A stretch of DNA of 64,000 nucleotides, from positions 248,001-312,000 of the forward strand of contig VXAU01001833.1 in the NCBI GenBank assembly GCA_013399695.1. Reading direction: 5' to 3'. A program made the translations under genes and the position numbers. Below are positions 14,807 through 26,404 of the stretch, piece by piece. Below the pieces are notes generated by a model. The model was not told where the DNA came from, searched no databases, and was given only the letters and a program-made list of their open reading frames with translations. Source of the stretch: Formicarius rufipectus (Eukaryota; Chordata; Aves; Passeriformes; Formicariidae). Each line of letters starts with the position of its first letter. Positions within the stretch are counted from its first letter, which is position 1.

Positions 14807-15834
14807 AGAATATCTGAATTTTAAAATATACAGTTCCTAGTTTGGATATTCAGACAGCAGAAAAAGTGGGAAGGAACTAAGGAAATCTTGCATACCTACT
14901 CCAATGGAAAGAATAATGTCATAGGGCCTTATCCATGTGAAAACCTACATTAAAGAGCTGCAGCTCTGACGGTTGTACATAGCTGTATCAGAGAGGTGTT
15001 TATGACTCTTCTAAAGCGGCAGCAAAGGGCTCCTCCCTTATGATTTTCTGGCACTCAAAAAGGCAAAAATTCATACTGGGATGACATGCAGTTCCCCACC
15101 CACCCATCTGCCACAACCCTGTGCTACTGTAATCGAGCTATTAGTATGCTAAGTTAACTTTAGTGGAAAAAAAAAATTTAATTAGCATAATCCTAACACA
15201 TGAAATGTCAGTTAAAATTGCCATCACATCACAGTCATGCAGGTGTTCTTTTTAGGTCTTAGTCACTCTTCATCTGACCCATTTTTTCTCTTCATCTCTT
15301 CTTGATTCTGATGCTCATTTTAAGAAAACTCTCAGTTGCACAGTTAGGGCCATTACAGCCTTTAATCATCCAGCTGCTCCAAACTTACACATCTGTACTA
15401 AGTTGTTTGCTTGCATCTGCAGTTGTCAAGGTGCTTTACATCTTACTTCAGTAGCTGGGCTGCAAACAGTGGCACAACTACAATTACCTCCTTCCCTATC
15501 TTTACAGACTGCACAGACATAAATGATGGGGTAGCACATTGCATATGCACAACTTAAGGCATGCATGAATTACAGTTATGAGAAGTCCATCATCTTTTTA
15601 ATCTTATCACACATAAGAATGCTAAAAGCATCTCAGGCACTAATCTCCATTTTTTCCCCTGTTCTCAGAATAGATAAGTAATCTGACCTGTTCCCCTAAG
15701 CATGCAGTGCAGCAGCATTGCCAGTCTCTGAGCTGACTGTACCTTCCTTTTAGTAATGACTGCTGTAAAAACAAAAGATTCTTATTTGTTGCTGTTTTGT
15801 CATCATAAAACTACATAAAGAGGGTAGTAAAAGA

Positions 15835-16320
15835 GACCTCAAGAAATACTTAGTCCACTTGACATGTACTGTATAGAGACAGGCTACTTTCAGATATGTC
15901 AGATATATGTCTAACTTGCTCCTAAAAATCTCACACTGAGGGAGATTCCAATCTTTCTAAGTAGCCTGTTTCTATGTTTCACTAGCCTGATAAATATTTT
16001 TCCTATTATCCAAGCAGAATCTTTTTGCTTCCAACAGAACTGTTTTCATTTTGCTCTTCCCTCCAGTAGTATCTAATAATAAATTATCATTATCATAATT
16101 TGCTCTTTAACACATCTCAGTCAGACTAATATCATATGTAATTTTCTTCCTTTTTTTTTTTTTTTAGGCTGTACAAAGTTAGTTCCTGTAATCTTTTGAA
16201 ATTAGTCATGTTTTCTCAATTTAGACTGCCTGCAATTTGCTGCAGATGTTTGTGACACCTTTTGCCTCAAAATGCACACAGAATTCCTTTGGAAGTCTTG
16301 TCTAAGCTGGGGAAAGCTTA
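15835..16320 (-). mobile_element. Old CR1-type LINE fragment
   Basis: On the plus strand the order 'acctcaagaaatacttagtcca', 'gtctaacttgctcctaaaaatctc', 'gggagattcc', 'taagtagcctgtttc', 'tttttcctattatcc' and 'tgcttccaacag' matches the reverse complement of the old amniote CR1 type. That type is shared by reptiles, turtles and birds and is clearly older than the younger avian CR1 subfamilies. The matching continues weakly to about 16.32 kb and possibly further. Sense orientation relative to MYO3A. The family assignment is from pattern memory, without alignment. Confidence 0.6.
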
Positions 16321-19300
16321 ACAATCTCCACTTTATAGAGAATCCATTTCTGCACAACCACACCTGGTCAGGCATGGCCCATTTCTTCTTCCTATGGACA
16401 ACAGTACTTTCCATGGACCACCTTTCTGTGATGCAAAAAATTCCTCTGGTATTCACAACTGTGATTGTGAAGCTATTCTCCATTGTGCCTGTAATCAAAT
16501 TATGTGTCCCCTTCAACATTTTTGTGGACTTTTTTCCTATTACTCAAGTTACTACTGAACAGAAACAGGACAAAAGCAGATGCACACTTGAGATTCTCCC
16601 AGTCCAAATCTGAAGTCCAGTTTCATGAAGAGATTAAGTGCTTTATTGTTTATGTGAAATTTCTGTGTTTCTACATTTTCCTCACAAGAATGTCACATGG
16701 GAATATATAAAATCCTTATGAAAGACATATCTCATCTATTGCTTTACCTCTGTTACACCAGTTACCCTGTTAAAAGTAGAGATTTTATTAATACCATTTG
16801 TTCTGGTCCAGTTCAAGTCAACTATATATCATGTTACTGGGTTCTGGGTATTTCTACAGTGTTTTCCATTAATTTGTTCTGGAATTATTGTGGATATCAA
16901 AGAAAAGCAGATTTGCTGTATTTCCCTAGGTCATTATTTTTCCTCACTTTGTGAAGACATATACTAAATATTCTTGCACCTCATTTCTCTAGTAACCTTG
17001 TCTTTACCACTCGGCACATTAGCCCCTTGGAGCTTATCCTTAAATGCCTTAGCTGAGTGTTTTTGTTTATTCTATTTGAAGGCATTCTGAAATATTCAGA
17101 GAAGCAAACACTGATGCATTCTTGCTTGTCTCTTACTGCAATTCTATTTTTCTCTCTGCATCAGCTAATTTGCTATTGTGTTTTTAATGACTTTAAATAA
17201 CTGCCAGCTACCCTGGCACTTTCCTTCATTTTCACATTATTTTTCGTGAGTACACATCCCTACCAGTTCCCCAAGTCAGGTAAAGCATACTCCCCTAAGC
17301 CCATCATCCTTACCCTGCTGCTCCACCACCCTTTCCTGGGAAAGTGAACGCAATTATTTTGGGGCCTTTTTCACTGAAATTTCCTTCCATCTTCAACTTC
17401 TCAAAAGAGATTTTCTCTATAAGAATGGAATCTACCTGATAAAGTCATTTCCAGAGACACTTTGTCTTGTGAAAGAACTCCATGGACTGTCTGTCTCACA
17501 GGATCAGCTGTAACCATATTAACTCCTATTCTCTACCTACAGTGTAACATATCTTAACAACTATTACTGCCAAGAGCACATTCCACAGGCAGCACCTAAC
17601 ACCTACCACAGATACCTGAAGGTCCTTGTGACAACTTACAGAGAGCTAAATTAGTTTCTTCCATGGGCTGAGTAGTTTAATATGCAACTCCTGCCTGTGC
17701 AGCACAGTTTTAATTTCACCTCAAAAGGGCACCAGGGCTCCTATTTTTCCTAATGACTGGACAAGTCAATCCATAACCAAAAGAAACCATAGTAATGCCC
17801 TATGCTTTTAGGTAAAGTTGATTGCTTTCAATTTAGCATGAACAAAATGTATCACTGAAATACATCAGACATCTTCCCTGAGTTATTTAACTTCAGTGAT
17901 CACAAACCATGTGGTATTTATGATTTTGCTCCTATATCATCTAGCACCTTCAGGGCTGTGTTAGTCACAGCCTCCTGGGTGTTTATTTGTTGCTTCTGAT
18001 TTCTTCCCTTTCTGTTTGGCTTTTAACTTCTCATTTTCTTTGCCACACACATGCACTGACAAGACAGCCAGCCAGAGGAAAAGTTTGTCTGTTTCATCTT
18101 ATGCAATGCCAGTCTTCACAGTATCTTATCTTTCTCAGTCAGAATACAGATATTTCCCCCTAACATCATGGCCAAAATGGAAAAGGCATGACTATGCCAT
18201 TATTTTCTTTTTCCAAATTTCTTCTTTCAAACTCAGCATAATTGAATGAAACCACTAGGTGTCATGTAGGTAAGAGCAAAGAGAACTAATCCCTCGGAGG
18301 AGGATTTTTTTCTATTCTAAAACATTTGTAATATTGTTTTGTCTCTAGAAGAATGAAAAAAAATAAAAAAGCAAGTAGGCAACAGTGCTGTTAAAAAGAC
18401 TTACTGAGCAGAGTCCAAATGAATTCCCCTGCTAGTTCACCCTGAAGCAAACTTCATATTACACCATCCCATGATTCACATTCTTTATGTTATAATAGGT
18501 TTACACCCCCATGAAGTTGCTAATGAAGAAATTAATGTACCGCCTGTCCACATCTCCTCCTTAAAAAGCTATACAGCTGAAGTGGTATCAAGTTACGTTT
18601 TCAAATAGTACTCCATATAGCAACTGAGACCTAAGTATATTTAAAACAGAAATTCTAAAGGAGTTTCAACTGTAGCTTCATGGCCTGGTGACACCATGAC
18701 AAAGCTGTTATTTTTTAAAAATCAAATAAATGGAAGGATCCTTCTGCAAAATCAGAGCTAATCTAACTACAAAACTGAAAGGCACTGGTCAATAAAGAGC
18801 CCAGAACTTTCTAAGCAAATGCAAGAGGCAGCTTACCAAGATGGAACATTTTGACACAGAAAACTTAGTGCAGTTCATTGTTTTATTATACACAAGGGGC
18901 AGTGGTAAAAATAACACTTAGAGTACAAAACCATTCACTCAGCTAGGGAGAAACCAGAGCCTTATTTTGGGATCAATAATGTCAACAGAAGTATTTCTAC
19001 TGACTGCTGCAAACTCAGCTGAGGCTCTAGAAAACAGACAGAATCCTGTAAGTAAATAAGGCAGTCTGTAGTAACAGCAAGAACTTCACAGCTTTTCTTG
19101 CCTGCTCAGAACCATGCCGCTTTTGTTCACTCCTCACCAATTAGGAAGCATTTCAAAGCACCTTCCTCTTTTGTTTCTCTATGATTCAGGGTTAGGACAG
19201 TAGTTCCAAGCACTACCATGTCCACGCTACACATAATTCGTTTTATTTGTGTTTCTACATGAAGACAGTAATTTAGTATAATTCACTATAATTTAGATTA

Positions 19301-21446
19301 CTGCAATAGAAATCTTCCCTATTGAGTTTGAAAGCACGACTGGAGAAGCACAGATCCAAACAATGGGGCTTGTCTAAAGGCTCATTTTACAAAAGAGTGA
19401 AGCTGAAAAGTTCCTCTCCTTGTAGGAGTATGCAGGACTTGTCAGCTTAACCACTATAGGACACGTCTGCCTTTCTCTGGTGACTACAAAAGGAGTTATG
19501 GACTCTGTAACTGTTATGGGATCCTAATGAGCAAGAATATTCTGAAGAACATTCTTAAAGATAGTTTTATTAGAACCAAAATGATGCTAAAATCAAAAAC
19601 CTCTTTTTTTTTTTTCCCTTTCCCTTCTTAAATTTTTTTTAATGAACTACTGGAAGGATTAACTCAGACTAGATCAGACAAAATTGAAATTAAAGTACTT
19701 TGTAAACCAATCTCTCTCTGCTCACGGTACCTATGGAAGGTAGTTCCATGCTTCCAGGGTTTGTTTTCAAGAAAAGTCAGAAGCTTTCTGAGCTGCAACA
19801 AATCTTGACATTCTTTCTGGAGCCCAGGAAACTTTTCATTTCCACTGACACCTGAGTGTCTTCTTTCTGCGCATCCCAGCTCCTTACTCCTTGCTATAGT
19901 ACTTCTTTTACAGTCTGAGAATTTCAGCCCTTTCTGCCCAAGAAAGGATCAGGAAGAGTCTCCTCTCCCTACCACTGGAGTGCCTTCAGTCACTCCTTTT
20001 TATAAAGAGACGCAAATGTAAACTGAGCACAAACCCAGAAAAATTTATATTGTCTATCACACTCAAATTTAAGCGTTTAATCCTCAAGTGTCTGAAGCAA
20101 AGAGCAATAAGTCTTAGCTCAAGCATTTTTATGATGATGGATGATATTGCCCACAAAAGCTAACAGAGGTTTGGTTATCTGGGAGCTAACACAAACCTCC
20201 TGATGTGGGGTTTGGTGTTTTGTTTTATTATGATTCTAGATAACCTCACAATTTTAGTAAAAATGTGATAAGAAAATAAAATGTACAGAAAGCAAAGTGA
20301 TGTTAAATATTAGAATGTGAAAGGCATAGTATTCACAGGGTGTTTAATTACATAGTAGAATGGTAAAACACTGAACTTTTGCTTTACTACATGGTGGCAA
20401 AAATCATTGGAGGTTACTCAGAACCAGCTTTTGGTCTGTAAGTATTCTCCAGCAATGTGGGCCATAACACGTGCTCACAAGTTGTTTAAAAAATGCAAAC
20501 TGTGCAAACCATAATATGAAATAATCCTTATGCAGAGTAATTATGAGTATTTAGTAAAACTTTGAAGTATCAAATGATAGTTATAGCCACACATCTCTGG
20601 TCTAGAGGAAAAAAAAAGGATATGATTCAAGTACAAAAAATTGCTATAATTGGAAAGCAAAGAGGGACACTTTAGAAATGGAAAAATCAAGACTGATTCA
20701 GTCACATAATGGATCAAAACAGTCAGTGTTGGTCTAAATGAAGCAATTATAACCAAACACATTACTGAAAAATGACCCATGTTGAGAAATAAGAAAAAGC
20801 AATTTTCAATTGTTTAATTTTTCTTCTATATATGTCATTTGGAAATACCTAATAATATTTAGGCAAATGACAACTTTCACCCACCCACCCCACCCCAACA
20901 TAAAACACAAATAGACTAGTTATTTTCCACTGTGCTGGCTTCCTGAAACATTACTGTTTTATAGCAAATATCCCACTATTTATTCTAACTCTTACTAGAT
21001 ACTCCATTATATTGAACAACTTCCATTCAAAGCTGGTTTTTAAACTCCACAAACTTGCCTTTATTCCCTTACATGGAAGCACATCTGCATATAGTAACTG
21101 TTATATCTGACAAAAACATGCTGTAAACATGACGAAAGAAAATCCTAAATAATTACACTGTACATACCACCAGGTCCTTTATTTAATGTAAAAGAGAAGC
21201 AACCAATACAGCAATGTCTCTAGTTTCTCTCAGGTAGATTCACCTTTTTGAACACCAAAATGAGACTTTAGTCTTGCTTCGAGGCACTCCCAACGGATCC
21301 CTGTGGGACTCATTCCAGCCAGTCCTCATTACTTACAGAGGCCTCACAGAAAAAAAGTATGTGACGGAATCTGGATTTTCCCACTATTGCTAAAACTATC
21401 ACAGCAAGAAGAACAACTCAAGTTTTCATAATTCTACTCATTTCTT

Positions 21447-21576
21447 ATAGAATCACAGAATATCCCGAGATGGAAGGGACCCAAGTAGGATCATTGAGTC
21501 CAATCCCTGGCCCTGCACAGGACAACTCCAAGACTCACACCATGTGTCTGAGAGTGTTGTCCAAATGAGTCTTGAT
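21447..21576 (-). mobile_element. CR1 LINE 3' end, short copy
   Basis: About 130 bp begins 'atagaatcacagaatatcccgag', continues 'tggaagggacccaagtaggatcattgagtcca' and ends 'gagagtgttgtccaaatgagtcttga'. This is the reverse complement of a common avian CR1 3' terminus. It is a very short 5' truncation, inserted in the MYO3A large intron. Confidence 0.85.
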
Positions 21577-21995
21577 TCATTACAACTGTATTATTATTGT
21601 TAAGATAAAATCTTCAGTCAAATGGAATTCAACAATTGAAATCCGAACAGCTTCAATAACATGAATTTGTTAGCTAAATTTTGATGTACTGCATGGTCTG
21701 CATGATCAGTGGCTCCCCAGGCTCTACATCTGCCTTGCAGGCTGAGCCTCTGAGGCTGAAGATATTTTCAGCCAAATGTCTTTGCTCACCAAGAAAAAGC
21801 ATTAGCTGCCTTGCAACTCTGACAGCAACTCCTCTCTCCCTCTTCCATGCACGGAGAGGTGCCATGAGGTGACAATACCATTAGCTGAGAGAAGAAAGAT
21901 CAAGCCAATGGAGAGAAAAATGCTTTACTGCCAGCCATCAGGACTTGCATATGGGGAGAACTACCCCTCATACCCTGAGCTTTACCTTTGCAGAT

Positions 21996-22063
21996 TTGGG
22001 TTTGGTTGTTTTTTTGTTTGAGTTTTTTTTTGTGGGGGGAGTGGGGTGGTATTTGTCTTTTTG
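21996..22063 (+). repeat. T/G-rich low-complexity tract
   Basis: GGGTTTGGTTG, a long T run and a GGGGGGAGTGGGGTGG block give a G-rich plus strand with some quadruplex potential. Confidence 0.8.
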
Positions 22064-22407
22064 GTTTCTTGTCTCTCTTCGTATTTTATATCACCCAAAC
22101 TCCCAGCTCTCAGACAGCTGAAGCCTCATTCAAGTCAAGCTACACAACAGCAGTGAAATATTTCAGCCTTCTTTCTTTTAAAAGGGAAAATAAATACCAC
22201 TACCTGGATCTTTGGACAGTGGTTGCTCTTCTTTTGCAGAAACCACACTGCAACCTAGAATTACACTATTAGCACCTCAACTCAACTCTGCAGTGGGAAA
22301 AAAAAAAAATCTCCCTTCCTCAAGGCAAGTGGACGTGCTGAGACCGGTATTTCTTTAGATAAATATACTCCATAGATTGGACATTATATAACAAAGCAGA
22401 GGATTTT

Positions 22408-22425
22408 GTTGTTGTTGTTGTTGTT
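22408..22425 (+). repeat. (GTT)n microsatellite
   Basis: About six GTT units in the MYO3A large intron. Confidence 0.85.
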
Positions 22426-23907
22426 TAAATAAGAAGGATGCACTTCAGTGAGTTTCACCATATTTTAGAATTACATGCAATGCTGAAAAGGCAACATGAC
22501 CAGAAACTCTTCCACATACAGTAGGTCAGTGAAGGATTCAAGACTATTAAGCCACACAAGATTTGGGCATTAATTATACTCATTTTCCTCTGACACATAT
22601 GCAAATTATGCTGTCACTGTTCATTTATGAATCTGTGAGGAAAATGTATACATATTTCATAAATTCTAAGGCTCTCTGTGACCACAGTTAGATTTGCAAA
22701 CATCTGGAAGCATCTGATTTGCTAAACTTCTCTCTCCAAAGAGCAGATACAACAGCGCAGCAGCACAGCAGGCACTCCAGGTCAGATGCAGCAGTGCATG
22801 AGTATTGTTCAGCATTCTTAATTTTACCTAGGATTTAGTGCAACACCTTCTTCTTTGGCCTTAGCAAGTACTTATCCCTAACCTGAACATGCCACTATTC
22901 CCTTGAACCCACATGCTGGCTGCCCCTTCTCAATCATATCAAACATGAGCTAGTTGCTTTTACTGTCAAGACCCACAGCAATCCTAATACCATTTCTTAT
23001 GCAGTAAGATATCTACTTCTACCCTTCTACATCAGTTCACAGTACTGGCATCCATTTCTGGGTACCTGTGGGCATAACATTTTCCTTTCTGCCTTGAAGG
23101 AGCAGTCAAAAAAACGCAGAAAACTGTAGCACTATCCTCCTTGAAATCCTTCTTAATAAGTCTCCTGTACAACAATGCTGACAAATGCTTGTAGCTGCCC
23201 AAGATTATAGTTGACTTTTGTCATCCCTTCAGTTCTTTTCCAAAGCCATTTGTTCCATCTGCCTTAGCTCTTCGATGAAAGCTCTCTGCTATAAAGGGTC
23301 ACTTTTAGGATTGGAAAGGAGTAAGTGATACACTACACATTGTGCTGGGCTCTCCATCTCTAAGCAAATTCAAGAATGGTAGTTCTTCTAAAAGATGACC
23401 ACAAAACTAGAAAGGAGTTTTATCAGGGGATCTCAGTGCATTGCACACTCTTTAAGTGACTCACCAGACAAATGCAACTGCCCTTGTAATTGTAACTGAG
23501 TAGGAATTACACTGGTGGGCTACTCTGTACTCATAACAGCAACAGTGTGACAGACAGAGTCTCTCTCAGTTTTTAGCCTGTTACAAGCATTTTGGTATCC
23601 CGGATGCACAAACTGCCCCAGACCAGGCAAGCCACTAGAAGTAAACTAGTGGCAATGGACTGCCATTACCCTGGTGTAGCAGGCTGGCAGTCTGTCCTAC
23701 TGGCACATTATTCTATATTTCTATATGGGCCTACCTTTACAAGCGTTACAATGTCCTTACTCTGATTAACTACGGGTTTGTACTTTATGCTTGCAGAAAG
23801 AGTAGCAGGTGAACTGATGCACTAGAGTTTTCTGGATTCTAGTTTAATTCAAATTCCTGAGAGCTTTTATTTATTGGACCTAAGATGTTTTTATGTTTTT
23901 GTTTCTG

Positions 23908-23949
23908 AAAAACAAACTAACAAACCCCAAAAACAAACAAAAAACCCCC
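23908..23949 (-). repeat. A/C-rich low-complexity tract
   Basis: AAACAAAC and AAACCCC runs, the same vocabulary as the T/G tracts but in the opposite orientation. Confidence 0.75.
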
Positions 23950-26269
23950 AGCTGAACAATAGCTCCTACTTTCTCAGAAACATATTTCCAGCTCAAAGAA
24001 CTGCAATTTCAAAATGCTTAACAAAGTCAGGTAGAAGCACACTACCACAGAGACAGAAGGCCAGCAAAGAAAATTAAATTCAAATGTTCAGTAGAAAATT
24101 AAGAATTTCCCTTCAAATTGGAAAAAAAATATTTTCTATGAAGGGAGCTGCTATTAGGGAATTAAGTGAGGACATGAGAAATGTCATGTTTAGCCAGGAT
24201 TATTCTGTAAAAGATAATTTCAATCATTCTGAAGCAACTGGTTTTAGCTTCCATAGACATAGTAACAACTGCCAGATGGCCCACACCAATAGGTCAGCTC
24301 TACATTCCATTTAGTTGTAGATAACTACTTCTTGATAGTCATCTGCTTTAACTATTTCTAGTCAGAGGACAACACCTTCAACCTGGACTGTGAACACCCA
24401 CTGCCTCATTGTTGACATATGCCTCAGAACAAGAAGCAAATGAAACTGCCAGTTTTAGTTGAAAATGGAATATCCAACCTTCTTGCCCTAGAAATTGAGA
24501 GCACAGTTTCAACAGGTACCAAATCATGTAAGAATAGAACCATTTTGGGAAACACAGATAGAAGGTGGGGTAGAATATTTCCCACCAAGACTGCAGTAAT
24601 CTCATCATAAACCCATCCAAAGTATTTTCCAGTATTCAAAATATGTGGTAACTTATGAGTTATGACAATTTTATGATAATTCAAATATTCAGGACTAAAA
24701 TCTCTCAGGATTCCTTAGGGCAGTCTTTTTAGCTACCTAATTCCTTTTGGCCTCCAAACTGTACCTCAGCCACTTACTTTGGCCTAGTTCAAACCTGATT
24801 AGCCTCTTTTCCCCAAAGTCCAAAGATAACCAAGTGCAACACAAAACAGCTACTGAAAACTATGGGATATGTCAAAAATCACCACACTGTATATACTAAG
24901 AAAGGCATAAGAAATGAATAGTACAGTTCAAATAAACAGTGCTGAAGACAGGAGAAAAGAAACCTGGCAACAATCTTTCTTTCCAGACTGATTTGCTGTT
25001 GATACATTGCATGGGACACATCTTATAGAGCTAAGAACTTTTAACTCTAGGAAGAAACATTAACATCTTAATATATGGGTTCAAACACTTTCAAGAATAA
25101 CTTTGTTGGCAAAATGCAGTGAGGGCTCTAAACCTGTTACTAAATGCTGAATTTTACTATCTATCACAACCCATTCCTAGTGGAATATGTGACACTTTCT
25201 CCAAAACCTCCTGCCCTTGGATTCTGTCACAGAACACAAAAGGGTAATGATGAAAAGATAAACATTCTTATAAACTGCAGAACATCTTAACAACTGCTGT
25301 GGAAAGCAGACTGCAACAGCCCTGTAAAGCTGCACACAAGCGGAAAAGAAGATCCCACATCAATAGAGAAATTTTCTTTCACATATACTATTATTAAAAG
25401 GAAAGCTTCACCAAAGTCATTTTTCTACTTATGCATACCTACACATACACACACCAACTGAAATCCATTGCATTCATGAATCTACATGTGCAGTGACAGA
25501 AAGCATCCAAGACTATTCCACACACTCCATTCTAGCACTTTGCATAGGTACAGCTTGGCATGAAAAGTGTAGATATAAAACATACTCCACACATAGGTTT
25601 GTGTTTTCCACATTAAGAACAATTCCGTGTGAAATATAAGTTAAAATATAAACACTTGACTGTTTCCTCATAGTCTATTCCATTCTGGCTGTTTGGCATC
25701 CATCCTTTACAGGCCAGAAATTTCACAAATGGGAGTTTTAAATGACCAGAAGATACAATAGAAGCTGCATTTTCCAAGATGTTCACTGCACAAAGTGCTA
25801 ATATATTCCAGTGGAACTCAGAAGAATTGGGAGTAGATTTTTGCACCAAAAAAAAAAAAAAGGAATTCAGTTAAATAACTTCTATAATTTCATTGAGGGA
25901 AAAAAATCACCATACTGTGTTCTTTAACTGTTATGTCATATGTTAGTCATACTTAAAGAAATGCTACCAGAGGAAGATTGCCATGGCAAGCCCTTCACCA
26001 AGGAAAGATTTTAGGTAGCAAATCCTATGAGTCCCATTAGAATTTGTATCTTAATTCTGAAGGCACAGAACTATCAGTATAATATTAAAATAAGAATGAT
26101 GAACTCAGAGCAGACCTTTAAATCAGAACAGTGAAAAGACTAAACAGCAGCACTTACCACTTTACATGTAACCACTCCATAAAAAAAACATTGTATCTCA
26201 TTCATTGCATTTACACTCAACATTGCAATGCCAGCTGGAATAAAACTCTCATTTTTCTGTATTATTTAC

Positions 26270-26404
26270 CTCAAGAACTAGCCAAAGCTGGTCTCCATTT
26301 TTCACATCTTTCTTATAGTACATGCCATAGAACTTGACTACATTGGGATGATCAGAGAGAGCTTTCAAAATGTTGTACTCAGCTTCAATTTCTTCATCAA
26401 TATC
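26270..26404 (-). CDS. MYO3A: MYO3A coding exon 2 (kinase N-lobe helix C to hinge, residues 57-101)
   Basis: This 135 nt, 45-codon exon in phase 0 lies between a CTAG acceptor just before 26404 and a GTAAAT donor just after 26270. It reads DIDEEIEAEYNIL, then a segment with DHPNVVKFYG, and ends LWLVLE. It joins seamlessly to the preceding exon (VH then DID) as in vertebrate MYO3A. It supplies helix C with the conserved glutamate, probably E65 in EAEYNIL, which pairs with K50. It also supplies the beta-4/beta-5 strands and a probable leucine gatekeeper (L100) ahead of the hinge glutamate E101. No frameshift or stop is present. A CR1 LINE fragment begins about 240 bp upstream of the acceptor in transcript orientation. 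The exon is short and its frame closes soon outside its borders, so only the homology and splice sites reveal it. Confidence 0.95.

Larger units (their letters stand above)
10335..26269 (-). other. MYO3A: MYO3A large intron (15.9 kb)
   Basis: This is the phase 0 intron between LVLE and LCNGG, bounded by GTAAAT at 26269 and TTTTGTAG at 10335. It contains three CR1-derived segments (about 14600-14806, 15835-16320 and 21447-21576), a T/G tract near 22.0 kb, a short GTT microsatellite and an A/C tract at 23.9 kb. The rest is unremarkable AT-rich sequence. The numerous open frames of 60-117 codons show no recognisable domain and I do not call them genes. Confidence 0.85.
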
